DNA of 33,744 bases, taken from assembly GCA_022925895.1 (NCBI GenBank), contig JAKSYS010000672.1:1-33744 (forward strand), in the 5' to 3' direction. The notes beneath the pieces were generated by a model. The model saw only the letters and a program-made list of their open reading frames with translations, had not been told where the DNA came from and made no database searches. Source of the stretch: Fragilaria crotonensis (lineage: Eukaryota > Bacillariophyta > Fragilariophyceae > Fragilariales > Fragilariaceae). The first letter of the stretch is position 1. Each line of letters begins with the position of its first letter. A program made the translations under genes and the position numbers. This document shows positions 10,123 to 19,568 of this stretch, piece after piece.

Positions 10123-12390
10123 TCATTGCAACAACATGTAGATCTCCTTGGCCACACCCTGCGCCTTTTCTCCGTGCGGCGAAGCAGCCATTTCCACCTT
10201 TGAAGCCATGTAGAGTGAGTTTGCAGCAGCCTTGGCGTCTGCCGTTCGGGCCAAAAGAACTGTCCCTAGAGCAACCAAAGCACGCGAGAGAGACTCAGTA
10301 TCGTAGGTCTTGGCGTCTAGAATCGCGTTCACTTGAGCGACGACCTGAGCGGCAACATTGGTGGCGGCTGGTTTTGCGTGAAGGTAAGTGCTCACGTTCA
10401 AAGAACCGTAGCAACTGAAAGTCGAACATTTTTATTTGAGCTGCGAATGTACTTTTCGGTCAGTGTCATAACTTGAGTGAGGTCCAATGCTTCAGCAGAC
10501 AGTTTGAAACAGTTAGCAATTAGTCGCAGAGTCAACATTGGAACCGCTACGCCATCCGTATCCTTATCACACAAAGAATATGCTGATGAAACAAGCTTTG
10601 ATAGATTCCAAACTTCGCTTGTATTTGGGTGCAAAACAGCAAGCCGCGCCAAATCAAGGGCTGGAAAGGCTTGCGCCGGCTCCCACGCCAGTAGCATCTT
10701 TTCTATGACTCGCAGGGCAGCCGCATCTACCTTCGTTGCATGGTAGTGGCTTGTCTGGACAATATCTCAGTGAGCTGCGTCAAGGCTGCAATTTCGTCAT
10801 CGGACAACTGCCCTACATCACGAATCTTGGTCAGGACCTTTTCAAAGTTTGTCGACTTGGTCAGATGAAAGCAGTTGAATCCACGCATGGGTATGTGTTG
10901 ATAAATGGGTGGAGGCACCACTGTGGAAGGCGTCGATGCTCCAAGGGTAGGCGCCGACTTTCCACTCGATTTTGAATGTAGTCAGCAATTTCGGCCAAAT
11001 AATGCTGAGGCAAAACGTGGTCATCAATAAATCGCTGTGCTGCCACAAAAGGATTTTCACCGGTGTTGTAGCCAATAGATAGCTTCGCGACACTACCTCC
11101 CGGCTGATCGATTTCAATGGGCAACACATAATCATACCTCACCCCATCGATCTCGCCCGCATTCTCAGAACCCCCTGGACCGCTAACAACTTGACCAACT
11201 TCAATCCAAGTTCGCGATACCGCACTCCACTGAGCAGCAATAGCAACGCCATTCTTTTGAAACAATTGCACTTGCCCCTCTTTCCTTCCTTGTTGCAATG
11301 CATTCAGCTCCCATTTGGGTAGCTTGGCAACCTCGTCATCTGTCGGTCCTGATTTTTGAGTCGCTGCCTTGACCGATTCGTGAAAATGCTGTCGGATGTC
11401 GTCAGAGGCGATGCGATCGGTCGCCAGTGTGAAGACTCTGACGACGCCATCTTGACAACATGTAACAACATCGCTGTTGGAAAGAACCACCACTTGCCAC
11501 ACGGATGACGCATGGCGAATCAATTGAGGGTCGTCGGATTTCCAGAATATGACATGTCCGTCTTCGGCACTCGCCACCATACCGGTGGAAGCGGATGCGA
11601 CGGAAAGTAGCATGGGGGTTTCAGCGAGAGGAGGAAACGAAAGAGTTTCGATGCAAGTGGCGGTATCGACAGATCGAAGTTTGACTGTTCCGTCATTGGA
11701 ACACGTCGCCAGCAATCCTGTTTCGGGAACGAGCAAAATATCCCGGATAGGACCCTTATGATCGTTCGCAACCGTATGAAGAAGGTCGACTTGTCCACTT
11801 GCGATCGCAATTTTCCATAGGCGCACCGAATGGTTCTCAATTTGATTATTCTGGGCGATACCTGCAGATCCCGTCGCCACGAAGAGAAATTCGGGGTTGT
11901 CCGATACAAGTCCAGTGACGCAGACAGAGTTTTCATGATTCGGCAGCGTGGCAATGAGAGCACCGGTAGCTGGATTCCAAATTTTGGCAGTGCCATCCCA
12001 TGAACCACTCACGAGATAGGTTGATGAAACCCATGCGAGATTCGTGACCGGCTTTTCATGACCCTTCATAGTTCTGAGCAGTTGATGTGTGTTGGCATCA
12101 AAGACGCGGATCCCAGCATCCTTGCAGCCAGTTATGTATACTTGTGCACTGCCAAGGATAGCGGACACCCCATGGTCATGCTGATATCCAATAGGCGTTA
12201 GAGTTTGCGATGGAAGTGTCCATTCAAAGAGTGCTCCCATTTGCGTCCCGACTACCAACCGATACGACTGATCGTTAATGGGTGGCAATTCACAGGCACA
12301 GCGAACGCCAATGCCATCATCAACTGTTAAGGCATATGCAAGTTCCCAATCGACGTCCATTTGAATGTTTTCTTCACTGCTAATGTGCAA
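10123..12390 (-). CDS. PLAA/Doa1(Ufd3)-like ubiquitin-binding protein, three frame breaks
   Basis: A partner of the AAA ATPase Cdc48/p97 in ubiquitin turnover. The first part (12390 or 12360 down to about 10970) has WD40 repeats (for example TCSNDGTVKLRSVD and VSGSWDGTAKIWNP). It is followed by a PFU domain (GVRYDYVLPIEID ... NPFVAAQRFIDDH). The PUL domain follows (MRGFNCFHL ... FPALDLARLAVLHPN ... SSNKNVRLSVATVL ... LVALGTVLLA). The PUL part is spread over three frames: 10921-10727, 10697-10398 and 10401-10123. Each join is explained by one missing base in or beside a homopolymer: T4 at 10970-10973, GG at 10742-10743 and A3 at 10400-10402. Conservation of residues on both sides of each join argues for one gene of about 750 residues rather than decay. 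The divergent neighbour is the DUF501 gene. Confidence 0.88.
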
Positions 12391-12942
12391 AGCAGAGCAC
12401 TAGTACCAATCAGAAGATCTCCAATGCGTGTACTGAGTATTCGATACTCCGGACGCGAGAGTGGCGAAGCACAAGACAGTGTGTGTATGAGTATATGCTG
12501 TAAGGTACAACCGCTGAGCATGTATGTTGGAATGTGCACACTCTCCCACCGGTGGCGAGAGCCGAGAGCCGAGAGTCTCTGGGCAACTTGACGAACCTCA
12601 TCGAAGATTCTACATGCGCCGCCTCGGTGATACCAGTATTCCAGTGTCTCCGTATGACATAACGGTTTCGCTGTAGCAGTACAGTGCAGGTACATTAACC
12701 TACGGTAGTCGCCTCTTGCTGGGACTGGTACTCCAGTACTCCGAGTACTGGGGTGCTCGGTACTTGTAACTTGTATGCCAGCCACCGGTTTTGCGTTTTG
12801 CATGAAGTCGGAACCCAGCAACCCCGTCTTTACACAGTTTTCGTTCCATGCCGCCATGACCGACGCCCGTTAATGTCCGATCAGATTGCATATCAAACTC
12901 CGTTCCCACATTTTTTAATGTATCAACCTCAAGGGATCGATC
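12391..12942. other. Divergent promoter region (PLAA / DUF501)
   Basis: About 550 bases between two divergently transcribed genes. It contains a GTAC/AGTACT-rich, partly palindromic cluster near 12720-12770 and two adjacent GAGAGCC copies near 12556-12570. The overlapping short frames on both strands show no domain. Confidence 0.55.
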
Positions 12943-13881
12943 ATGGCGACAGAAATCACAGAGGGAATCGGTCCTGCTACCACCGAGGAACTAATTAAGA
13001 AACGAAATAGACCAGGTCGCTCATCCAGACGACGAAAAGCGAAAATGCGTGCGGTTCATGAGGCTGAAGAAAGGCTCTGGAATGTGAGCGCTATCACTCC
13101 GAGCATGGATGAAGGGGATAAAAGTCGTTTTGTTGGTGGTGGCGATCGAGACCGTATCTGGCCTGGAGTACTGGAGCGTAGATCAGAAATGTGGTTGGAT
13201 GCTGATGAAATCAATTTGGTGGGTCAATTGGGCTATCTTCCAGGAAATGCTGTGGCTGTGTCAGCTAGATCCAGCCTGGTGCCGCAATTGGGGATAGTCG
13301 GAGACGTGCCAATTGTACTTCAACTATACCCCATTGCGATGCGCGATGCCTATGCGGGAGGAAAGTCCGATGGACGAAAGTTCAAGGGCAGAAAACGATG
13401 TCCCTCGAAACGGCCAGAATCCCCAGACGACGAAGTCGATTTGGAGGAACGTGTACTCATTGAACCCTTCCCTACCATGTATTGGCTAACTCATCCTCTG
13501 CTGCGGACGCTGACGTCCAAGCTAGAAATTGGAGACACTCATAGTGTCAAAATTCTGGAAGAGCGTCTGTCTACTGATGATTATGCACTCGAACTCATGA
13601 AGGAGGCTCACAAAGCATACGGCGAGGCCAGATGGAAGCTGTTAACAAGTGACGATCAAGCACAGATGGAGCTTCGCCGATGGAAAGAATCACTGGCAGA
13701 GGATGTTGGAGTTGCTGGCATCCGGAAACCGTTTGCCATCAAGTGTCTGCATACTCATCTTGCCCATCATTTGAGCGGAGGTCCTGGTAGCGATAAGAAC
13801 GTGGTTGGAAAGTGGGTCCTGGAAGAGTTGTGCCGTATGGTCAATACCCGAACCCAATCTACACAGGCTTACTCTCCGTGA
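12943..13881 (+). CDS. DUF501 family protein
   Basis: A 312-residue protein. The C-terminal two thirds match the DUF501 pattern known mainly from bacteria: QLGYLPGNAVAV, FPTMYWLTHPLLRTLTSKLE, an EAHKAYGEARW helix, then GIRKPFAIKCLHTHLAHHLSGG and a closing VGKWVLEEL. The N-terminus (residues 12-36) is basic and Arg/Lys-rich. An insert between the two halves (about residues 145-165) carries a second basic patch (GRKFKGRKRCPSKRPE). The biochemical function of the family is unknown. The last 23 bases overlap the 3' end of the convergent formiminotransferase-like gene. Confidence 0.8.
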   Translation: MATEITEGIGPATTEELIKKRNRPGRSSRRRKAKMRAVHEAEERLWNVSAITPSMDEGDKSRFVGGGDRDRIWPGVLERRSEMWLDADEINLVGQLGYLPGNAVAVSARSSLVPQLGIVGDVPIVLQLYPIAMRDAYAGGKSDGRKFKGRKRCPSKRPESPDDEVDLEERVLIEPFPTMYWLTHPLLRTLTSKLEIGDTHSVKILEERLSTDDYALELMKEAHKAYGEARWKLLTSDDQAQMELRRWKESLAEDVGVAGIRKPFAIKCLHTHLAHHLSGGPGSDKNVVGKWVLEELCRMVNTRTQSTQAYSP

Positions 13882-15002
13882 GATATGTTCGAAATTGCTT
13901 GATCACTAGATCATCATGTCGAAGCATCTCGTCTATCGAATCGCATTGAGCCACGGTCTTCAGGCACTGTTCGGCTGTGGTCCCGACACGATAGGCTGCC
14001 TCGACAAGGTCACTCTTTTGTTCGAATGGTAGTTCCTTCAGTTTCTGTTCAACCCACTCATTTAGCTTGGCCAAAACAGCAACATCGGAGCACACGTCTG
14101 GTCGCAATAAATTGCCCGCCATTTCGTACCTCCTGTTGCCATAAGGCAACGTCAGGCCTTCGACCCCCAAAAGCCCGCCGTCGCGTTCTCTCAGAAACGA
14201 AGTCAGCGATCGGGCTAGTTTAAAATCACAGTTGGGTGTCAAACGAATGTTGAAGTTTTCTACAAACGTAGCAGGTGCACCGACTGTTGCCGCACCCTTC
14301 TCGGTTGCGGTTGATTCCTGCATGCCGTTTTCGTGTTGTTGGAGTCCTCCCGAGCGAAAGAAGTTGGTCTGCTCACGTCTTACCACAGCCAATGGCGTTC
14401 CTTCTGGATGGGCATCGCCATAGTAAAAGACCTGCACACCACTCTCCTCGAGTTTTTTCCCGATCGTCAGCGCAGCCTCTCCATGTGACGATATGTCGTT
14501 GCATCCGCCCGTCTGATTTTTAAGAAGAGGCATTACTGATACGTGGTCCACAAGACCCACAAAAGGATGTCTTGATACCTCGTCGCCTGTCGGCTTGGAG
14601 AATGACAGGAGGCCTTCCACGGCATGGATAGCCATAGAGGAAGCAACGTCCGCAATTGCGCAAGGATTCCCAGCCAAATGAAAGGAGGAACGATCATAGG
14701 GTCCATCTGCGTAGGCATGTACTATAGCAATCTTGTTGGATTCGTCTCTCAGCAATCGACACCGCACCTTTGTCATGGCAATCGAGAGTGAGACGCATGA
14801 CTCTTACGCGGATAGACTTGTGCTCGGTGAAACTTACTTGCGCGTCCGTCAAAACTTTTAATAGAAATTCAGCATGATGATGTCTGCCAGCAGACACGTA
14901 GATGTTGCAGGCTACTAGGGGTTGTGAAGAGAACATTGACGCAAACCGGAGCGTCGACCTCAGTCTCATCATTGTCGTGACAAAGGACAAGATTGCATGC
15001 AA
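13859..15002 (-). CDS. Formiminotransferase-domain protein (plant FTCD-like), two exons
   Basis: Related to the N-terminal formiminotransferase domain of glutamate formiminotransferase, in the stand-alone form seen in plants; a folate-linked role is inferred. Exon 1 is 15002-14838 and exon 2 is 14767-13859, with a 70-nt intron (GTAAGT at 14837-14832, ending ACAAAG at 14768) that keeps frame; 357 residues. Seen: ACNIYVSAGR at the start of the fold, SRHPFVGLVDHVSVMPL (the HPR-G-VDH region), VQVFYYGDA, and VGAPATFVENFNIRL. A start at 14972 (MMRLRSTLRFASMFSS, presequence-like) is an alternative. The segment between VFYYGDA and VGAPATF is Gln/Glu-rich and differs from plant homologues. The acceptor site is weak, so the exon junction is less certain than the domain call. 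Its promoter side now abuts the copia element. Confidence 0.8.
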
Positions 15003-15095
15003 CGCAGCGGTTGCATTGAAAATTTACAGTTATATCGGAACGAGGAATCAACACGTCAGCGTTCGCATATGATGTCAGCAGATGATACCACATAC

Positions 15096-15100
15096 CGGCA
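15096..15100 (+). repeat. Target-site duplication, left copy (CGGCA)
   Basis: CGGCA directly precedes the left LTR; the same five bases directly follow the right LTR at 22268-22272. Five bp is the usual size for copia elements. Confidence 0.85.
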
Positions 15101-15417
15101 ACTTGAGACTATCACCGGAGATGATACTCTAATCGTAGAAAATAGTACGTAGTACCGTAGGAAAATTACTGTAGGAAGGTTTTACACAAAGTACGTTCTG
15201 AGAAATTATAAGCTACTACAGTAAGATTCGGCACTCGATCGTATGAACGACAAACTCGTCGAACGTGTCAAATGGCATTTGACATTTCGGGTAGTTCGTA
15301 CGAAATTAGTTAGAGACCGGACAGTATAGCGTATCATGTTTCACATTTCGATGGATGACCTCACAGTAGCACAGTGCAACGATGGAATCGCAGTCCAGTG
15401 CAGCGTAGGTTTCAATT
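15101..15417 (-). repeat. 3' LTR (left)
   Basis: 317 bp, matching the right LTR (21950-22267) except an A/G difference at 15108 versus 21957 and CC at 15359-15360 versus CCC at 22208-22210. Imperfect short inverted ends (ACTTGA / TCAATT) replace canonical TG..CA. Contains the palindromes GTCAAATGGCATTTGAC (15267-15283) and TTCGTACGAA (15295-15304), which are candidate regulatory sites. Confidence 0.95.
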
Positions 15418-15426
15418 CTCCCTTTC
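15418..15426 (-). other. Polypurine tract
   Basis: On the coding strand GAAAGGGAG directly precedes the 3' LTR, the expected place for the plus-strand primer of reverse transcription. Confidence 0.8.
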
Positions 15427-15527
15427 ATCCATAAATGCTGAAACAAAACACAAAACGTCAGTTAAAATAGATACGAGTCAAACGAGGGTTACAGTTTGAA
15501 CAAGAGACGCAAGGGTTTGGGTGGCCG

Positions 15528-18500
15528 TTACCATCCTTGGACCAGTTTGCGGACGCGTTCGAAACTCTCACGATTTAGTCCTTTCGTAAGAAAATCCGCC
15601 CACTGTTCCTGAGTGTCGACCTTCACGATGGCGACCGTGCCGTCACGCACGTGCTGCCAGAAGAAGTGCCACTTCACCTGGAAGTACTTCGTGCGGTTGG
15701 TAATGCGTTGGTTTACAGCAAGGAGAAGGGCGCCATTGTTATCCTCGAAGACTTGACACTTGATCGTCGACGTGAACGTGCGAGGAAGTTTGATGCCGGA
15801 GGCGACTTCCTGGAGCATGGAACGGAGAGGCAAGAGCGTACGCATCGCGGAGCTGAGAGCGGAGTATTCCGCCTCAAGTGTGGACAACGAGATCTCACTT
15901 TGGAGGTGGGATTTCCACAAAATGGGACATCCGCCGAGCGTGATGATGTACCCGGTTCGAGACTTCGCGGAGGTCGGAGAGCGATCAGGGTCGCGGCCGT
16001 GAAGGCCAGCGAAGTTGGCGTCGATGTAACAGTCGAGATTCAAGGTGCCGGTGGGCTTGACGATCATGCCCATGTCGCTCGTGCGATGCAAGTACCGAAC
16101 GAGAGTTTTGACGGCGGATGCATGACTTCGTTTCGGGTTGTGGCAGAACCTGGCGACCTGGCTGACGGCGAATGCGATGTCGGGGCGAGTGTTGGTTGAT
16201 AAGTAAAGGAGCATGCCGACGATGGATCGGTAGCTCCACGTTTCCGTCATGGGAGGTCCATCGGGGTCGATTCCAAGTGCGGCCTGAGCGGCTGGCGTCC
16301 AGTTGTAATTGCTGTCGGACATGCCAGTCGCTTCCTTAATTTTCTGAATGAGACCCTTCTGAGTGAGAGTCAGGGTGCCATTCGTCGCGTCGCGAGTGAA
16401 ATTGATCCCGAGGAAGTCGGTAAACGTACCCTTGCGAGTAAAACTCAAGTTCTTCGCTTCCAGGTTGGCGAAGAGCTTGTCGAGGTCGTTTTGGTCGCGG
16501 TAGGCAATACCTAAGTCGTCAACGTAGAGAACAACCATAATTGTGTCCTTGTAGAGTAGGCACGGGTCGTTCGCGCAGGCTTTAAAGCCTTCCTCGCGCA
16601 AGGCCTCCGACAAGTGTTGGTACCAAAGTCGTGGCGCCACACTCAAGCCGTAGAGGCTTTTCAAAAGTCGCAGGCACGTGGCGTGGCCTCTCGGAGAGTG
16701 GAATCCACGAGGCAAATGGATCCAGACTGGATCCGAAAGTGGGGCTTGAACAAACGCGCTGCTGAAGTCGATTGTGCAAGTTTTCCAGTTCAAAGTTAGT
16801 GAGAGAACTAGGAACAACCGTACAGTACTCCAAGCCACGACTGGGGCAAAAGTCTCCTGAACGTTTTCTTGGAGATCGCCTCTTACACAGTAGCGTGCCT
16901 TGTACTTACTGATAGTACCATCGGGAGTACGTTTGCGACGAAACACCCAAGTACCGGGCAAAATTCGAGTCTTGGCTTCCGTGATCGGCACTTCGATCCA
17001 TGTACCGTTTTTCTGCAAACTTTGAATTTCGTCGTTTGCAGCCTTCAGCCATTTTTTGATGTTGTCGCGGTCGGCCATCGCTTCGTTGAAGCTCAAAGTG
17101 TCAGGATAGCTGACACTTGCCTTATACGACGAGGGAGGTGGCGAAAGGCACTCGGCGACTTCGTTATAAAGCCATTCGAGGGAGGTTCCATCGAATTCGG
17201 CGATGTAACCGTGTCCTTGCTGTCCGTCGTATCCGAGACGAACTGGAGCTGAGCGATTACGAGTGGAGCGACGAGGTACGTGCTTGACGGGTGTGTTCTT
17301 TGCCTTTGTTGCCTTTGGAGCGATTGGTTGCTCGCTCACTTCCTTATCGCTTTCGTTCGCAGGACGAATTGGAGTCGGCGACGATGGGAAGAGTTTGACT
17401 GGAGTTGGAGTCGGGAGTTGAGGCGCAATCGGCGTAGGCGGTTGCGGAGTCGCCTCCCTTGGAGTCAGCAACGGAGTGGCAGGGGGAGGAGGCACAACGG
17501 CTGGTGGTGGCGTCGCGATTTGCTCCCTTGGAGGCGGCAACGGAGTTGACAGCGGAGGTGGAGCAACTGAGAGAACCTGCGGAGGAGTCGCGTTGTCGAG
17601 AGCGGTCGCGACGCGTTGCATCTGGGAGAGCAGTTCGTTCGCTTGCTCGTAGTCGGTGGAGCCAGCAATCAGCCTTTCTTCGTCTTCGTCGTCGAGGACG
17701 TATTGGAACGTCGAGTCTCGGAACATTCGTTGCCAACAATCATCGTTGAAGTTCGGAAGGTCGTCGGCGGAAGCGGGAACGGTTGCGAACCAATCGTCGA
17801 AGACGATATGAAACTGTGGGGTGATGTACCCCGTTTGAGGATTCAAGACGAGAGGGACCGAGCTGGCGTGTTTGTCGGAGAATCCGAGGTTGACGGTGCG
17901 AGTTGAGCGAGGAGTCCAACGTGGCAATTTCTTGCCGTCCGAGATCATTTTGTCGAGGACATAAACTGGACATCCCCAAACGTGGACGTCCATTAATTTC
18001 TTCTGTTCCCAACGAGTCTTTGTGAAGACATCGTGCGGGGAAAGGCCAGTTCGTGGGTCGGGCATGTGGTTCACTAGGAACACAGCATGCTTGACGGCGA
18101 GGGGCCAAAGTGTGGGGTCGGCGACGTCCGGCCAATGGATGGCCGAATGCAGCATCATGGTTCGTGCAATCGCCATGATGGTTCGGATGTTGCGTTCGGC
18201 GATCCCATTGTGATGGTGAGCACCGACGCCGGCGAATCGGATGACTTGTTGGAACTCGGCGAGGTTGCGAGAGAACTCGGCCGACGTAAACGTTTTCGAA
18301 TTGTCGGCGAGATACTCTTGTGGCGTCACGCCTGTGTTGCGACACATTCGCTCGAAGCTCTCTTTTGCCTTGAGAGTCTCGTGCGAGTTCAAGCTGACTT
18401 GGTGCTCGACAAAAATGTAGCCGGAGGCGTGATCGACGAAGATGCAACCGCCGGTGTACATGTCGTCGAGTTTCGTTTTGCCAGCGGAGGTGAGTAGACG

Positions 18501-18818
18501 TCCGCGAGTGCTGCAAACAAAATGGTCGACGGAGATGCGTTGACCCGGCAGAAGATTGTCCGTTTTGAGAGCGTGCGCTCTATCCTTGACGATCGAGGAG
18601 GGCGTCGTTCCAGGGATCGGTCGTCTGTGCTGCTTCCCATATTGGCACGCAGCGCATTTTGGAAACGAGGTAAGTCGACACGCAGCAGTTTGCAATCGGC
18701 GACTTTCTTCCGTTTTGCTAACGACACCGGAACGCAGGATGAACTGAACTTTCTTGAATCCGACGTGTCCCAAGCGATAATGCCAACGAAGCAATTCTTT
18801 CTCTGCTTCGTTAAGTTT
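15528..18818 (-). CDS. copia pol: GAG-pre-integrase, integrase, reverse transcriptase, RNase H
   Basis: The pol part of the polyprotein; the same frame is open up to 19346 but the upstream part is an Arg/Pro-rich shadow of the protease frame. Seen in order: LLRWHYRLGH with FPKCAACQYGK (GAG-pre-integrase). Integrase catalytic residues in FVDHASGY, LADNSKTF and NGIAERN, with 35 residues between the second Asp and the Glu. The integrase-end motif WGCPVYVLD. A proline-rich linker. RT with KARYCVRGD, IDFSSAFVQAPL and the active site YVDD. RNase H with YIDANFAG and TLEAEYSAL, ending FLTKGLNRESFERV. All key catalytic residues are present. It copies and integrates the element. Confidence 0.93.
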   Translation of the reverse strand, partial: KLNEAEKELLRWHYRLGHVGFKKVQFILRSGVVSKTEESRRLQTAACRLTSFPKCAACQYGKQHRRPIPGTTPSSIVKDRAHALKTDNLLPGQRISVDHFVCSTRGRLLTSAGKTKLDDMYTGGCIFVDHASGYIFVEHQVSLNSHETLKAKESFERMCRNTGVTPQEYLADNSKTFTSAEFSRNLAEFQQVIRFAGVGAHHHNGIAERNIRTIMAIARTMMLHSAIHWPDVADPTLWPLAVKHAVFLVNHMPDPRTGLSPHDVFTKTRWEQKKLMDVHVWGCPVYVLDKMISDGKKLPRWTPRSTRTVNLGFSDKHASSVPLVLNPQTGYITPQFHIVFDDWFATVPASADDLPNFNDDCWQRMFRDSTFQYVLDDEDEERLIAGSTDYEQANELLSQMQRVATALDNATPPQVLSVAPPPLSTPLPPPREQIATPPPAVVPPPPATPLLTPREATPQPPTPIAPQLPTPTPVKLFPSSPTPIRPANESDKEVSEQPIAPKATKAKNTPVKHVPRRSTRNRSAPVRLGYDGQQGHGYIAEFDGTSLEWLYNEVAECLSPPPSSYKASVSYPDTLSFNEAMADRDNIKKWLKAANDEIQSLQKNGTWIEVPITEAKTRILPGTWVFRRKRTPDGTISKYKARYCVRGDLQENVQETFAPVVAWSTVRLFLVLSLTLNWKTCTIDFSSAFVQAPLSDPVWIHLPRGFHSPRGHATCLRLLKSLYGLSVAPRLWYQHLSEALREEGFKACANDPCLLYKDTIMVVLYVDDLGIAYRDQNDLDKLFANLEAKNLSFTRKGTFTDFLGINFTRDATNGTLTLTQKGLIQKIKEATGMSDSNYNWTPAAQAALGIDPDGPPMTETWSYRSIVGMLLYLSTNTRPDIAFAVSQVARFCHNPKRSHASAVKTLVRYLHRTSDMGMIVKPTGTLNLDCYIDANFAGLHGRDPDRSPTSAKSRTGYIITLGGCPILWKSHLQSEISLSTLEAEYSALSSAMRTLLPLRSMLQEVASGIKLPRTFTSTIKCQVFEDNNGALLLAVNQRITNRTKYFQVKWHFFWQHVRDGTVAIVKVDTQEQWADFLTKGLNRESFERVRKLVQGW

Positions 18819-19568
18819 CTTTCGTGGACGGTGTTCACGATCGAAACGAGAGCGTCGGCGGCCTTGAAAGGATCGGTTGCGTTGTACGCTTCCGACGTTG
18901 GGAGATTGTTCTGCGGGTTGACGTTTGCAGTGACGGGTCCTCGGTTGACGTCGTTCGGGACGCCACTGAGCGTCAGACGATTCGGTTCGATGGTGATCGT
19001 TTCGTCGGGGTAAGTCTGGAGGAGACTGGACGTCGAGAGGAGTCGGACTTTGATGTTGGGAACATGGAACGCAGGGACTTTCAGAAGTCGCAAGTTTCCG
19101 AGCTGATCGTGGACAGCCCAAGTGACTTCGCCTTGGCCTTTGATCTGGAGGCCCTTCGCGATCCCCTTTAGTTGCGTGATCGTGCCGGGCGACGTGACGG
19201 GGCCTTCGAAATCGGAAAGGTCGGGAGTGATCGAAATGCTTGCGCCCGAGTCCCAAATGATGGGGCTCGTGTTTGCCTTGGGTCCGAGAGCTTCTCGCAT
19301 GCGAGCGGGGGCTTGAAGAGCCATGCGAAGCGGCGTCGAATGGCACGCCAGATGAACGTGAGAGAGGATCTTGTTGGCGGCGGCGCGTTGGTGGAACGTG
19401 AGCGGAGCGATTGCGAACGGGTCAGGCGAGTTGGCGGGTGCCACAGGGCAATACCTCGCGGTTCGTGGCGACGGACGGGGGCGTTTGGAACACCAGGGAG
19501 GACACGAATGCTTGGATTTGCCACTTCCCTCTCCCTTTTGGCCTGTGGTAGGCGGCGACGGAGCAGGG
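18816..19568 (-). CDS. copia protease region (frame between gag and pol)
   Basis: This frame carries the aspartic protease signature IIWDSGASISITP and, downstream, FHVPNIKVRLLSTSSLL, typical of copia proteases. It is joined to gag by a -1 step, most simply at the GGG run 19566-19568 (CCC on the coding strand). It is joined to pol by a second -1 step in the T-rich stretch 18816-18822. Upstream of the DSG motif the frame contains a small CPPWC cluster. No good ATG begins this frame, so it must be made as part of a polyprotein. Confidence 0.85.

Noticed and set aside
12327..12857. 176-codon minus-strand frame upstream of PLAA
   Set aside because: Overlaps the PLAA start in another frame, covers GTAC-rich promoter sequence, and has no domain.
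18819..19346. First 176 codons of the open pol frame
   Set aside because: Arg/His/Pro-rich shadow of the protease frame; the DSG protease motif is in the other frame, so pol is taken to begin near 18818.
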